Assembly: GCA_946807835.1 (NCBI GenBank)
Contig: CAMPEX010000001.1
Span: forward strand, 263,001 to 327,000
DNA length: 64,000 nt
Source: Ailanthus altissimus
Lineage: Eukaryota; Streptophyta; Magnoliopsida; Sapindales; Simaroubaceae
Direction: 5' to 3'
Below, in pieces: positions 35,186-47,646 of the stretch. The notes beneath the pieces were generated by a model. It did no database searches and had not been told where the DNA came from. It saw nothing but the letters and a program-made list of their open reading frames with translations. Position 1 is the first letter of the stretch, and every line of letters starts with the position of its first letter. Position numbers and translations under genes: made by a program.

Positions 35186-36800
35186 ATGTATGCATCAACC
35201 TAGAGACAAATGAGGAAGATTTGTGTAAGAAGTAGAACTATAACCACCACCACAATTTATAAGGAAAACAAATTCACCATCTAGTTCATCTTGTAATTCC
35301 AACACAATGAGCCAACACGAGGAACCTCGTTAGGACTCTAAAAGACTACTTGTATCCTACTCGCACAGCTACAACATCATGCATTATATTTCCACCTAAC
35401 ATAGGACATTCAGATTTTAAACCAGGAATGATACAACTTCTGCCCATTTTTTATGGACTAGATAATGAAAATTCTTATGTTCATGTTTGGGAATTTGAAG
35501 AGGTAATTGCCACCTTCCATAGCCAACCTAAAGCCATAAACACTGTTAGGCTTAAATTTTTCCCTTTTTCTTTAAAAGACAAAGTAAAGAGTTGGCTATA
35601 CTCTTTGATGCCGAGGTCTATAGCAACTTGGGCAGAAATGACCAACGTATTTTTTAATAAATACTTTCCACAATATAAAATTAATGGCCTGAAAAGACAA
35701 ATTTCTTCCTTCTCCCAAAAATATAGTGAAACCTTATATCAAGCTTGAAAAATGTTTAAAGAGTTGCTAAATTTGTGCCCTCACCATGGGTTTTAAAATT
35801 GGTGCTTGGTTAGCTATTTTTATGAGGAACTCACAATTAAAGAGTGCCAATTGGTTGAGATGATGTGTAATAGGGAGTTTTTCATCCTGAGGAAGCCATA
35901 GAATTCCTTAATGACTTAACCGAAAAAGCCCATACATGGATTGAACCTAGTGCTACTGAAAGCATAAATAGGTCACGACCTAGTTGAGGTTTTAATCTTA
36001 GGGAAGAAGATAACCTTAAAACCCAGTTAGAGGTCTTAACTAGGAAATTAGAGGCCTTGAAAACCAAAGATAGAAGGGTCACTCATACAGTTGCTAGGGT
36101 TGAGTCACATGATATTTATTTTGTCTATAGAGGAGCAGAACACTTAGCTCAGGATTGCCCCACTTATAGTGAGATGAGAGGGATATATGAGTTACAATGT
36201 AATGCCATAGGGATGTACAAGAAGCCTTATTCCCCCTACTTTAAAACTTATAATCCTAGCTAGAGAAACCACCCAAACTTTAGTTGGAAATCTGATCAAC
36301 AAGCCAATAACCATTGGAAGCAAGAACAGCAAGCACCCAAGTGTTATGTTACACCTCAATATAATGCACGACTAACTAGAAGTCCTTTAAAGGATACATT
36401 ACAAGCATTTATTGAGGCATAACGTAAGACTAATAAAAATTTTGAAACAGTTCTTACGCAAGTGGTAGATGAAAATAAAAAAATTAATAGTCAAATCACT
36501 AAGATAACTAGTGCCTTAACTGTACAAAAGTGAGGTAAATTTCTATCTCAACCTCAATCCAATCCAAAAGGACAATTCATGGCATAAACTTTTACTTCTG
36601 ATGCACAAAATCTCAAAGAAGTCAATGCCATTACTACTCAAAGTGGTAAGATTGTCAGTGAGCCTACTTATCTAACTAACACATCTACGAGTAGTAAAGA
36701 CGCCCCCCTTGAAAAAGATGCCACAGTGAAAAAAAAAACCTAAAAATAAGTTTTCAACCCCAGTGCCTTTTTCCCAAGCTCTTTGACCTGTTGGGAAATA
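35186..36800 (+). pseudogene. Gypsy element C: gag
   Basis: ATG near 35187, then RTLKDYLYPTRTATTSCIIF, MIQLLPIFYGLDNENSYVHV and FPFSLKDKVKSWLYSLMPRS, where the Trp lost in A and B is kept. YFPQYKINGLKRQISSFSQK continues to a TGA near 35747. A zinc-knuckle-like segment EHLAQDCPTYSEM lies near 36140-36175. Several stops and frame changes follow before the protease. Structural protein of the element; decayed. Confidence 0.87.
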
Positions 36801-36845
36801 TTCAAAAATTCAATGTGAGATTTTAAAACATTTGAAACAAGTTAA

Positions 36846-37722
36846 GATTAATCTTCCTTTGTTGATTTGATTAAACAGGTTCCAACTTATGCCAAAGTCA
36901 TCAAAGATCTGTGTAGTATCAAAATAAAACACAATGTAAAGAAAACTATATTTTTAGAAGAATGGGTAAGTGCAATGATTGTACAAAAGACACCACTTAA
37001 GTATAAAGACCTAGAATATCCCACAATCTCCTACCAAATTAGGACATATAAGTTTGGTCAAGCTTTGTTAGACTTAGGAGCAAGTGTAAATTTAATGCTT
37101 CGTTCAATTTAATGGCAATTGGGACTTTGTGAGATTAAACCTACATTTCTAGTCCTATAATTAACTGACTGATCAATCAAGAAACTACGGGAAATAGTAG
37201 AAGATGTTTTGTTAAAAATCGATAAATTTTACTACCCTGTTGAGTTTTTTTGTTTTAGATACTCATTCTATGGTTAACATAGAGTTTAAAATTCCTCTTA
37301 TTTTGGGAAAATCTTTTCTTGCCACTGCTAATGCTCTTATTAATTATAGAAATGGTTTAATGAAATTATCTTTTGGGAATATGACTCTCGAGGTGAACAT
37401 TTTTCATATTGGCAAGCAACCATAGGAAGAAGACAAATGCTATCATTCATATATGATAGACACACTTGTAGCGAAGGAAGCTTATAAAAATTATAGCTCT
37501 GATTCTTTAAAAAACCTTTTTGATTTTGATTTTAAAGAATTGTATTATCTTGATAAAACAACTGATGTGTTTAGTATTTTTGACTCACAGGATAAAGAGA
37601 CTCAATTTTGGCAGCCATGCTTTGAAGAGTTGTCACGAGAGAGGGAGAAACTGAAACCATCAAACATCGAGACACTACCCACTACCCAAAGGTTTGAAAC
37701 ACATATTCTTGGGACTAGGTGA
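36846..37722 (+). pseudogene. Gypsy element C: protease and linker
   Basis: The frame from 36867 contains FGQALLDLGASVNLMLRSI. DLGASVNLM is the protease active-site region in this group and is better kept than in B. It continues with IPLILGKSFLATANALINYR (37240-37425), then the acidic linker DSLKNLFDFDFKELYYLDKT to 37722. Interrupted by stops at about 37110 and 37425. Confidence 0.85.
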
Positions 37723-38300
37723 TACATTTTCTATCATCATTTCTTCTATACTTAATGCTGAACAAACGGAAAAAGTGATAAATTTGTTAAAAGAACATAA
37801 GTTTGCACTAGGTTGGACCATAGCTGATATTAAAGATATTTCTCCATTGATGTGCTACCACAGAATTCATTTAGAGAAAGATGCCCAACCCCGTAAGGAC
37901 CCACAAAAAGGACTTAACCCAAAAATGAAAGAAGTAGTAAAGAAAGAAGTCTTGAAACTATTAGATGCAGGTATAATCTATCCAATTTTTTATTATTAGT
38001 GGATAAGTCCAACTCAAGTAGTTCTTGAGAAATATAGGGTTACTGTTGTGGAAAATGGGAATAAGATACCTATTCCAACTAGGGTAGTAAGTGGTTGGCG
38101 AATGTACATTGATTATAGAAAATTAAATACAACTATTAGGAAAGACTATTTTCTATTGCCTTTTATCGACCAAATTTTAGAACGTGTAGTTGGACATCCC
38201 TTTTATTGCTTTCTTAATGGTATTCATGTTATTACCAGATTGAGATAGCTATATAAGATCAAGAAAAAAAATCACTTTTACATGCATTTTTGGTACTTAT
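37694..38300 (+). pseudogene. Gypsy element C: reverse transcriptase, truncated
   Basis: ISPLMCYHRIHLEKDAQPRK, MKEVVKKEVLKLLDAGIIYP, then VSGWRMYIDYRKLNT, LPFIDQILERVVGHPFYCFL and finally FGTY at about 38298, where element D begins. The catalytic MDD region, RNase H and integrase are not found on the other side of D, so they were lost. Confidence 0.87.
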
Positions 38301-41300
38301 TGACAGGACCCGCCCTAAGACCCTCGACTGTAGATCTCAGTGGGCCTTGTCGGGCACCCCAAAGGAAGCTCCTCAGAATCTCACTATCAAAACTGAGAAA
38401 TTCTGCAAGGCGAACCCTTTTCATTTCCTACACATACCAAATAAGTCTCGGAATATTTGTGAAGATATTTTACCAAAGTTTTTTTTAAAAAAGGATAGAG
38501 TTTCCTTTATTTCTTTGAAAATTCCAATATAAATCCTAAAAGGAAATTACACTTCTATTTCAAATAGCTTCAAAACTTCTAATAGGACCTCCAGTCCTTT
38601 TCAAAACCAAATCCATACTCAACTCAATAATTTCATTTCAATCCAAAATTTGCATACTAATAAAAAGTGAAACTATCACTATAATACCGAAACCTCTTCT
38701 TGTTTGCTTAAAACATATTTACAAAATACACAAGTCTATAACTAAAATGCAAAAAAAGAAAAAGAAAAAGCAAAAGGTGCTACTTAGCACATTTACATTT
38801 ACATTTACATTTACAAAATAATCATCAGACTTAGCCCACTAATCAGTTGTAGGAGAATCAGTAACTTACGCACCAAGGCCTGCACCTGAAGGGGGTTTAG
38901 AAAATATAAAACACAAAATGGGTGAGCTAAAGAAGCTCAGTGAGTACATTTAAGATTTTCAGTAAAAATAAAATACTGCATAAATAACAAATCCAGAAAA
39001 ATGTATAAAACATGCTTCTAAAAGTATTATAAAATAGTAAAACATAATAACTATCATGTACACATATAAATACGTAATGTGCGTTCGGTAGCTCAAAAAC
39101 TATTAAATCCCTTGATGCGATATTTCTATATCTTAAAATTAAGCACAAGTATACGCTATTGTAACAAGTAATAAAGGGATTTATAAAATCGGATGTCAAA
39201 CCCAAATGGATAATTTTTATTTTCTACCAAGTACTAAAATTATATCTTTCTTGTAATTATTCACAAAAATCAAATCTTAATTTTGCAATAAATTTAAGGA
39301 AAATAAAAGTGCAGAAAATAAATGACACAACTTAAATAAATTAAGAAAATAGTAATATAGAGAAAGTCTAGGGTTAATTACTATCCTTCAATATGTTTTC
39401 TAAAGATTAATCATTTTAATATTTATATCCCACAATTCTTATTATTGGTCAAGACACTAATGTATTCACAAGCCTCTTTCAAGGTTATGCAAATATATCT
39501 TAATTTACCGAACACCTATATTCCTATGATAGTTGTAATAAATTAAGATTTATTAAGAACAAGTCTTATTAACCATACATGCTAATTAGGTATATTCTTA
39601 TTCTAATTCGAAACTTGCATATGCAACATTGAATGTTACTCTACAATCATGCATCAAATTATTTAGGTCTAAATACAATGATGCCTCTTCCGAGTTTATC
39701 AAAGCATTACCAAATCAATCATAATATTGATTAGATATAATGAAGCATTAAGAACAAATAATTTGAATGAAGAATTGAGTTCAAATAAATATTAAAAAGA
39801 TCCAATAATTAAGCTCACATATTGAGTTCAAGTAATAACCCTAGAAAAAAAAATTTAGCTCATGATAACAAGAGAATTATGGCTGAAAAATAAAATAAAC
39901 ATGATACAATCAAAAGCAAACCAATATAGACGTCAATTTGTAGTTGGTTGATACACCAAAGATTTGTCAATAATCTCTTGCTTCCTAGAATTCCCCTTAC
40001 TTCTTTCTCTAAAAATAGCTTTTCTTCAATGTGTTGTGGCTCTAAAAGTCCTAAGTTGTGTGTCCTTTGAGGTCTGAAACGAGTGGCCTTTATATAGGGA
40101 TTGATTGGAGTCTTGGAGTTGCATTTCTTTTAGGATTAGGAAAATCACACTGTTCACCGCTGCAGTGATCACTGTTCATACCTGGGGCGACAGCACTGTA
40201 GCACATGTACTGTTCCACATATACTATAGCTACCACTGTAACATTTATGTTTTTCCTTGTTTTTCTTAGATTTTCATCCCTAATTACTTCATTGACTCCA
40301 AACCTACAAAATAACAATTAAACATATAAAAATCCTAATATTCTTATTAAAATGAGCAATTAGTCAAGTTAAGGGAGTGAAAATAATAGATATAATTTAC
40401 ACTTATCAGCCTTCGCTTGGCCATTTTCTTTCTAAGCTGTATAAATGGTAACCCTAAAGTTTCATACTCACGCAACAACTCAACTAACACCGCATAATGT
40501 GAGTAGGTCACAGGGCGTCTAAACTAGCAACACCCACTGTGATATCTCAAGACATCTCACTAGTTATGTAGCGGAATCCTACATCGCCTACATATAGTGA
40601 GACAATACCCTATACACATAGAGCGACTCACATGACTCGACAACCCAACTTTCTGGAGTTAGTGACTCACCCCCCAATACTTGCCTATGTGTACGGGATA
40701 TACCGGTCAGGTCTTAAACCATCACTACACTAAAATGTGAGGGTACTAGTGGCCTTTAAAACTAATTTAGTAGTTTTAAAACTGTTTCTTAAACCGAACA
40801 TATAAATGCATAACTATATAGCAAAGCTGTAAATCATGTTTATGCATTAAAAGCACATAAAACACACAATTTCAATATGCGGAAACATATTAAACGAAAG
40901 ATAAACCATGACAGATTTTCACTCACCAACCACTTCAAACTCAATTCTTCTTTGGACTTTTACTTCCTTTACCGGCCTCAATTTTCTTCACCTACACGTC
41001 ATAAATGACATTTAGAACCATTACAAATGCTAAAATTTTAGTTAAACTAATAAGCGCCCTAATTAGCTTACAAAGCCTAGATGGTTACCACTTTTCGATT
41101 TGCATTTTCAAAGTCATTCAATCTTTGTTTAATCTCTTTTAATCCAGCATCCGACGCTATAAAAATTGCTTAACACCTTATAAATTTGATTGGACATAAT
41201 TGCCTTTCACCTTACCAAAATGGACAATTATCTCATTTTCTTTATTTTTAATTTTTCATCAACCATATACATCCAGTTGATACAAGGAATCATTTATACA

Positions 41301-42322
41301 TAATAATTGAACCAAAACACAACACAAGCCCTAAAATCCCTAAAGTGGCCAAAACGTACCCTACTCACCCAACACATCTCTTTTCTCAATTTCTTGTTCT
41401 AATGACATCCAAATAGCTAATTTAATTCTAATGCCCTAATAATATCCAATTAAAGTTTCTATAATAAAATCACCCCAAACCCTAATTCTTAGTTTACTAA
41501 TTCCTTTACTTTAGTGTTTGCCTTGATTTTCATACTTGAATTCAACTCAATTTAAATCAAGAATTCACATAAAGCATTAATAGAATTAATTTTGAAAAAT
41601 CATACACCACCATTACTACATAATGCTTTTCTTACCTCTTTTTTTTTTATTTTCACTAGTAGAAGCTTCAATTAATCTTGAGAACTTGTATATAGCTTTA
41701 TCTTAACTTTATTCAAGGATGAAAACTTATGAAAAAGCATTGAATTTCACTGTAGCAAGACTCCCTCTCATGGCCAAAAATTTCCTCTTGTGCTTTAACA
41801 CCTTATGCTTTTTACTTAGCCAAATTCTAGACACTTCATCCTTATATAGTGCTCTCTCAAAAGTCCAATTTACCCTTCAACTACTTCTAAATTTCTAAGT
41901 TTCCATTAGTTAGAAATGGAAGTATTTAATTGGTTCTTTCTAACTATTTAGTTAAAATAGTTAAAGGAACCAACTAGGCCTCCATCTTGGCAATCCACCA
42001 ACTTGTCTCTAATTGGTCCATTTTCTAACATATGGATTGTATTTCTTAATAAAGACTTGTTCCATGTATAACCTTAAAATGGAACTTCATGTATTAAATT
42101 AAAAAAGTTTTTTCCAAGCCAATAGAGAAAAATTCCAAAAATATTCCATGACTGTCTGACGCTCCAACCAAGTGTGAAATTACCAATTTAGGTCTAATAT
42201 CTCTAATGTGCACCATAAAAAAATTTCTAATAGGGTTGGAATCGAGTAACCCTACGGTGTCTTTATCGCTTTATACCAAAATCTAGGGCCTAAACTACTA
42301 ATAGGGATCGAATATAATTTCA
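38301..42322 (-). mobile_element. 3' LTR of element D, interrupted by a solo LTR
   Basis: In plus orientation it runs TGACAGGACCC...TATAATTTCA; sense strand is minus. It aligns end to end with the solo LTR 57580-60353 (same TGACAGGACC start, shared CACGTGAGTAGGTCAC-like and AATAGGG segments). Without the nested LTR at 39113-40409 it is about 2.7 kb. Reading frames inside are not genes. Confidence 0.9.
39113..40409 (-). mobile_element. Solo LTR, gypsy-type (TGATAA family), nested in the D LTR
   Basis: Plus orientation TGATGCGATA...ACACTTATCA, 1297 bp, so sense is minus. The flanks (TCCCT left, GCCTT right) share only an imperfect CCT core, so the TSD is eroded or partly deleted. Compared with 29348-30785 the GC-rich block is replaced by CACTGTTCA/ACTGTAGCA-type repeats (about 40148-40240). 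Confidence 0.85.
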
Positions 42323-42388
42323 CCCCTCCTAAAAATAAATTTTCATCCTCAAAATGTAAACCATACCTATCTCAAATAGTTGGGGATG

Positions 42389-43640
42389 TTATACTCGCAT
42401 CTGATCTTTGCATTCCTTCATAGCTTCTTCTACTCCATGGTTTATCCATAACACTTTCACCAAGGGAATAGTTTTATTATAAAGCACTTGCTCTTTCCAG
42501 TCTAGAATTTGCATAGGCTTCTCTTCGTAGGTCAAATTCTCATTCAATTCTACTAACAGTTCCCTTAAGATGTACAAAGGATCTATTAAGTACTTGCAAA
42601 GCATGGAAACATGAAACACGTCATGGATTCTGGCCAGTTCTTTCGGCAACCATAGAGGATATGCCACATCCCCAACTCTTTTAACTATCTCATACAGCCC
42701 AATGTATTGGGCACTCAACTTTTCTCACTTTCCGAATCTTAATACTCCTTTCCATGGTGATATCATCAAGAAGACTTTATGACCAACCTGGAACTCTAAG
42801 TCCCTTCTTTGATTATCTGCGTAACTCTTCTGTTTATCATTAGCTATTTTTAATCTCTGCCGGATAGCTTGAATCGCTTCTAAAGTAATCTGAATAATTT
42901 CCTAGCCAACAAGCTTTCTTTCCCGACCTCATCCCAACACACTGAAGTTCTGCACTTTCTTCTATACAATGCTTCATATGGTGCCATCCCAATGCTGGTC
43001 TGGTAGCTATTATTATAAGCGAACTCCATCAATGGCAGATGAGTATCCCAGCTCCCCTTAAACTCCAAAATACATACCCTAAGCATATCCATCTGTGGAT
43101 GAAAAGTCGTACTAAAATTCCATTTAGAGCCTAGAGCTTTTTGTAAGTTGGGCCAAAATCGGGAAGTAAATCTCAGATCTCTATCCGATACTATGGATAC
43201 TGGAGTACCATGAAGTTATATCACTTTATCTACATATAACAGGGCCAATTTATCCATGGAATAATTACTTTTGATTGGTAGAAAATGGACAGATTTTGTC
43301 AATCTATCAATAATTACCCGTATCGCGTCATTGCCTCTTTGGCTACGCGAAAGTCCTACCATAAAATCCATTGTTATCCTCTCAAATTTCCACTCAGGGA
43401 TCAGAAGGGATTGTAAGAGTCCTGCAGGTTTCTGATGTTCGGCCTTACCTGTTGGCAAGTCAGGCTTCTTGAGACAAATTTGGCAATATCTTTCTTCATG
43501 CCTTTCCACCAGTAATGCTCCTTTAGGGTATGATACATCTTTATGCTCCCTAGTTGTATAGCATATGCAGAAGAATGAGCTTCTTCCATAATCTCTCTTC
43601 TTAACTTATTCATATCTGATACACATAATCTCTGACCCAA
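42389..43640 (-). pseudogene. Chromovirus element D: integrase with C-terminal region
   Basis: On the minus strand: the zinc finger (EEAHSSAYAIQLGSIKMYHT ... SLTCQQ, 43640-43401), then in another frame LQSLLIPEWKFERITMDFMV with the first catalytic Asp. After a broken interval, WDTHLPLMEFAYNNSYQTSI and EALYRRKCRT (43092-42880) appear, then the C-terminal segment RVGDVAYPLWLPKELARIHD to 42389. At least two frameshifts. Chromoviral integrases can carry a chromodomain that steers insertion to heterochromatin; I do not see a clear chromodomain beyond the GPY-like region here. Confidence 0.87.
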
Positions 43641-43768
43641 GGTTACTACACCACCCTAGTCACTAAAAGGTCATTTCACTGCCCAGACTCAATTTCACCC
43701 TTCAATTTAACTACTTGTGGATCTTGAGTCTGTAATTCTCTAATCTGATTAACTAATATCGAACGGAC

Positions 43769-45195
43769 CTAAAATGTGGCTAATAATGCTCCTGAATCTG
43801 ACAACTCCAATCTCACACCCAAAGACCTCAATTCTATTAACATTGATAGATATGCGACCTTCAGGTAAGCTACTGAGCTAACAGACTTCTTGCTGAAAGC
43901 ATCTGCTACTATATTAACTTTTCTCAAATGATAGTCAAGTGTGCACTCATAATCCTTGATAAGCTTTAGCCATCTTCTCTGCCTCATATTTAACTCTTTT
44001 TAGGTGAACAAGTACTGTAGGCTCTTGTGGTCTATGAAAATCTTGCAGGGAATTCCATACAAATAGTGCCTTTAAATTCTTAGAGTAAAAACTACCGCAA
44101 CCAGCTCTATGTCATGTGTGGGATAATTCTACTCATACTTCTTCAATTGTCAGGAAGCATAGGCCATTACCTTCTCCTTCTGCATCAGTACACAACCTAG
44201 ACCATGCCTGAAAGTATCATAATATATGGTAAATCCATCCTTCCCTAACGGAAGCGTAAGCACTGGAGCTGAGATCAATATTCTCTTCAACTCATCAAAA
44301 CTCTACTGGCATACCTCTGACGATACAAACTTCTCTTTTTTTTTTCTAGTTAGCTTAGTTAGAGTAACTATCTTTGAAAATCCCTCTACGAACTTCTTAT
44401 AGTATCCAGCCAAACCCAAGAAACTATGAACCTCTATTACATTAGTAGGTTATGGCTAATTAACTATGGCTTTAATCTTCTAGGGATTTATAGTTGCCCC
44501 ATTTATAGAGACAACATGTCCCAGAAAATGTAATTTTGTCTAGCTAGAACTAATATTTACTTAGTTCGACGTATAATCGATGTTCCCTTAGAGTCTGCAA
44601 AATAATCTTTAGCTGTTCTACATGCTCTTCCTCACTACTTGATTACACAATTATATCATCAATAAATACTATCACAAATTGATCTAAATAGGACCAAAAA
44701 TAGCCCAAACGGTATGACTAAGAATTCATAGTGCCCATATTGTGTCCTAAACGTGGTCTTGGAAACATCTTCCTCCCGAATTTTCAATTGATGATAGCCT
44801 GGCCTCAGATCTATCTTAGAAAATACTCTGGCCCCCTATAGCTGATCAAACAAATCATCAATTCTCGGATGTGGGTATTGATTACATATTGTTACTTTAT
44901 TTAGTTCTCTATAATTAATGCACAATCTCATACTTCCATTTTTCTTCTTTACAAATAAGATCGGTGCCTCCCAAGGAGATGTACTCGGCCTACTAAAACT
45001 CTTATTCGCTAACTTTTCCATCTTAACCTTCCATTCTTTCAATTCTGAAGGAGATATTCTGTAGGGGGTTTTAGAAATTTGTTTCGTTCCAAGGGCTAAT
45101 TCTATTTGAAACTCTACTTCCCTATCTGGGGGTAATCCCAAAACATCATCTAGGAACACATTCAAAAATTCTCGAACTACTGGATTATCCTTCAA
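43769..45195 (-). pseudogene. Chromovirus element D: reverse transcriptase and RNase H
   Basis: RT opens with [60 protein letters not shown] and [13 protein letters not shown] (to 44836). The catalytic block reads VFIDDIIV near 44660. The RNase H end includes RRWLKLIKDYECTLDYHLRK and VADAFSKKS (43987-43850). Stops and frame changes lie between these blocks. Decayed. Confidence 0.87.
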
Positions 45196-45272
45196 TTTTG
45201 TTCCACCATCTCTTACTTCTATAGCATAGACTAGATATCCCTAATATGACTTTCAGAGCATCTTCCTTGCCC

Positions 45273-45720
45273 TCATTTCGGACACCATACTGGGGGGAAG
45301 TATTTTTCATACTCTACAAAAAATAACTTCAGGTCCCCGGAGCTACACAATCTGACTTCTTTTTGGAAGCAATCCACTATGGCACAATATTTGGACAACC
45401 AATCTATCCTTACAATCACATCAAATTCACTTATGGCTAATAGGATCAAGTTCACCAAAAATTCTTGTCCCCCTACACTTATTTTACTACTCTTATACAC
45501 CTTCTCTGCTACAATAATGTCTCTAGTTAGAAGAGACACCGCAATGCTACAATCTAATAATTGTGCCATTATACTAGCATTTGTAGCAAACCCCATAGAA
45601 ATAAAAGAGTGGGTAGCTCCAGGATCTATCAGCATATAAGCATCTCGATCAAAAACTAACATTATACTTGTCATAACTTCTAGGGCCACATCCGCCTCCT
45701 GCTGGGTCACTGCAAATACC
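45273..45720 (-). pseudogene. Chromovirus element D: aspartic protease
   Basis: A 145-codon frame with YMLIDPGATHSFISMGFATN, the pattern of the chromoviral protease active site (DSGATHSFIS) with Ser to Pro, then ISVGGQEFLVNLILLAISEF and DVIVRIDWLSKY. Intact frame over this domain, but the active-site change and neighbouring stops suggest no function. Confidence 0.83.
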
Positions 45721-45859
45721 TTAGCCCAGGTATGAAGTCTGCCTTGCTGCCCTCCAGATGATCCTCCTCGACCGACTCCCCTACTAGGCTAGCCTGAACC
45801 TCTAGGCCTTTTGAATTAGGAACCACCTCGAATGTGTCCTCAGCCACCATTGGTTTATC

Positions 45860-46180
45860 CCGGAGCTGGTGGTCTATCTTCTAGCTTACTACTGGCTCCG
45901 ATGTTCAGACAATCTCTCATATAATGGCCCTCCTAACCATACATATAGCAACTTATAATCCCCTTCCTATAATCCCCAGATGAGCCTTGCCGCATTTGTT
46001 ACACACGAGAAAATCCTTTCAACTCTCTTTAGTACTTCGGGATTCGGCTCATGGTTGCCTAACGGAAGCTTGACTTAATTGAGCTCTTTTGACTTAATTT
46101 TTTACTGCTGGACCATGTAGATCTCTCCTCCATTCTTGCAAATTTACTAGGTCCTCGTCGAGAACCACTTATCCAACTCA
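45860..46180 (-). pseudogene. Chromovirus element D: gag C-terminal zinc-knuckle segment
   Basis: On the minus strand two cysteine clusters are readable: CNKCGKAHL near 46000 and CYMYG-stop-EGHYMRDC near 45930, the paired CCHC knuckles of Tekay-type gag, here with a stop. The N-terminal gag domain is absent because of the breakpoint near 46205-46230. Confidence 0.65.
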
Positions 46181-46225
46181 TTTTTTGGCCCTGCTGTTTC
46201 GATTTAGGGATGGCTGCCATACTTC

Positions 46226-47323
46226 TTATAGTAGAGAAATGAGTTTTTTTTTAACTTTTGAAACGCATTTTAACAAACTTTTTGTTATTTGCTTTTTTTT
46301 ATTTCATGCATTGTTGTTTATTGCATATAGTTTTGGTAATTCTTGTATAAAGGAATTTGTTTTTCTACCTAGGTATGATTTCAAAATTATTTGGATTGAG
46401 TCACTATTTCTATTTAGGTTACTAAAGAATGACTTCCAAAATATTTTTTAACATAATGTTAAGCCTTGTGGTAAGATAGATGATTCAATTTATATAGCCA
46501 AGAGAATTTTCATGTTTAAGTATATATTTTTCTAATTTCACATATCTTTTGTAAGTAAGTGGAAAGGTTGAGAAAACAGCTTACGAACTTTCATTGATAT
46601 TTTGAATTGGTTCATTTTTGTTTAGATTAATATTATTCGTATAAAGGAATAAGTTTGTTACATAGTTGAAGAACGATTTAAAGTGAATTCTCAAATTGTG
46701 TGAATATATTTTGGTGAGAAACTGTTTTTTATTTTGTAATGCTTCTTTGTATTTTTTTGAAAAATAATTAATTAAAATGAGCAAAATACTAAAAAAAAAA
46801 AATAATCAATTCAATTTAATAAAGTCTTTATTCAATTTTATAAGACAAATATTTTGTAAATCAGTTTTTTCACTAAGCTGTATTTGTATTATTCTTACAA
46901 GACAATTGAAGTCCTAAAGCTGGTACATGTCAAGAATGATTGATTTCTAAACAATTGATTTTCTTGTCTTTGGATCAATGTTAATTTATATGTCTGTCCT
47001 TAAAATTGACTTTTTCTTGAGTGCTTAAACTGTTTTCTAACTCTATAAGAGAAATCCTAACATTTAAACAATCATACATTTGTAAGGATATGGAGTAGAG
47101 GCTTTCACTTGGAGAAATTCTCAAGGCTATATATGTTAAGGTTTGTGGTAAGAATGCTACGACTTAGTTTGCACACACACAAAATTTTGAAAGTTATAAT
47201 TGAAAAAACCATAATAGTAATAGTGATCTTGAAATAACTTTTTGTTTGAAATGCATAGGTAGTTTTGCATATTCTATTTACGTTTGAATTGCTAGAGACT
47301 AGCAATAAGCTGGTTGGGGGCTG
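46226..47323 (+). other. Element C 3' untranslated region and polypurine tract
   Basis: Homologous in reverse to 7012-8050 of element B. It ends GGTTGGGGGCTG directly before LTR start TGATGAGC; TTGGGGGCTG (47314-47323) is the PPT. No reading frame here is convincing. There is no LOG-like sequence, because that part of C was deleted. Confidence 0.8.
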
Positions 47324-47646
47324 TGATGAGCATATTAAAATACATATTTATTAAGAGATTCAATCACCATTTAATGTCACTAATTTTAGCATTTTTGTAT
47401 TTTTAGGCTTGAAATAAAGTGTTGTCCTTAAATTGTGATTAATGAATGTTATTTGCACAGGTTTAGGTAAAATGGACGTAACTCTCAAAGTAGAAATCAA
47501 AATAAAGAAATTCATGAACCTAGTGTAACATAACTCAATCTTATACAAACTTGAAGAACAGTTGAAAAGCCAAATCTAACATGTTATGGGCCAAAAATTG
47601 GGATACAACAGAATTGGGTTATAACTTCTTCTCAAGTTGACCCACC

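Larger units (their letters stand above)
38301..46225 (-). mobile_element. Chromovirus element D (Tekay/Del-like Ty3/gypsy), 5' end missing
   Basis: Minus-strand element: 3' LTR 38301-42322, PPT AGGAGGGG (42323-42330), integrase, RNase H, RT, protease, and part of gag with two zinc-knuckle remnants. The 5' LTR, PBS and most of gag are absent: near 46205-46230 the sequence passes directly into the 3' untranslated region of element C. The integrase C-terminal wording (RVGDVAYPLWLP, IHDVFHVSMLCKYL) is typical of the Tekay lineage. Confidence 0.88.
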
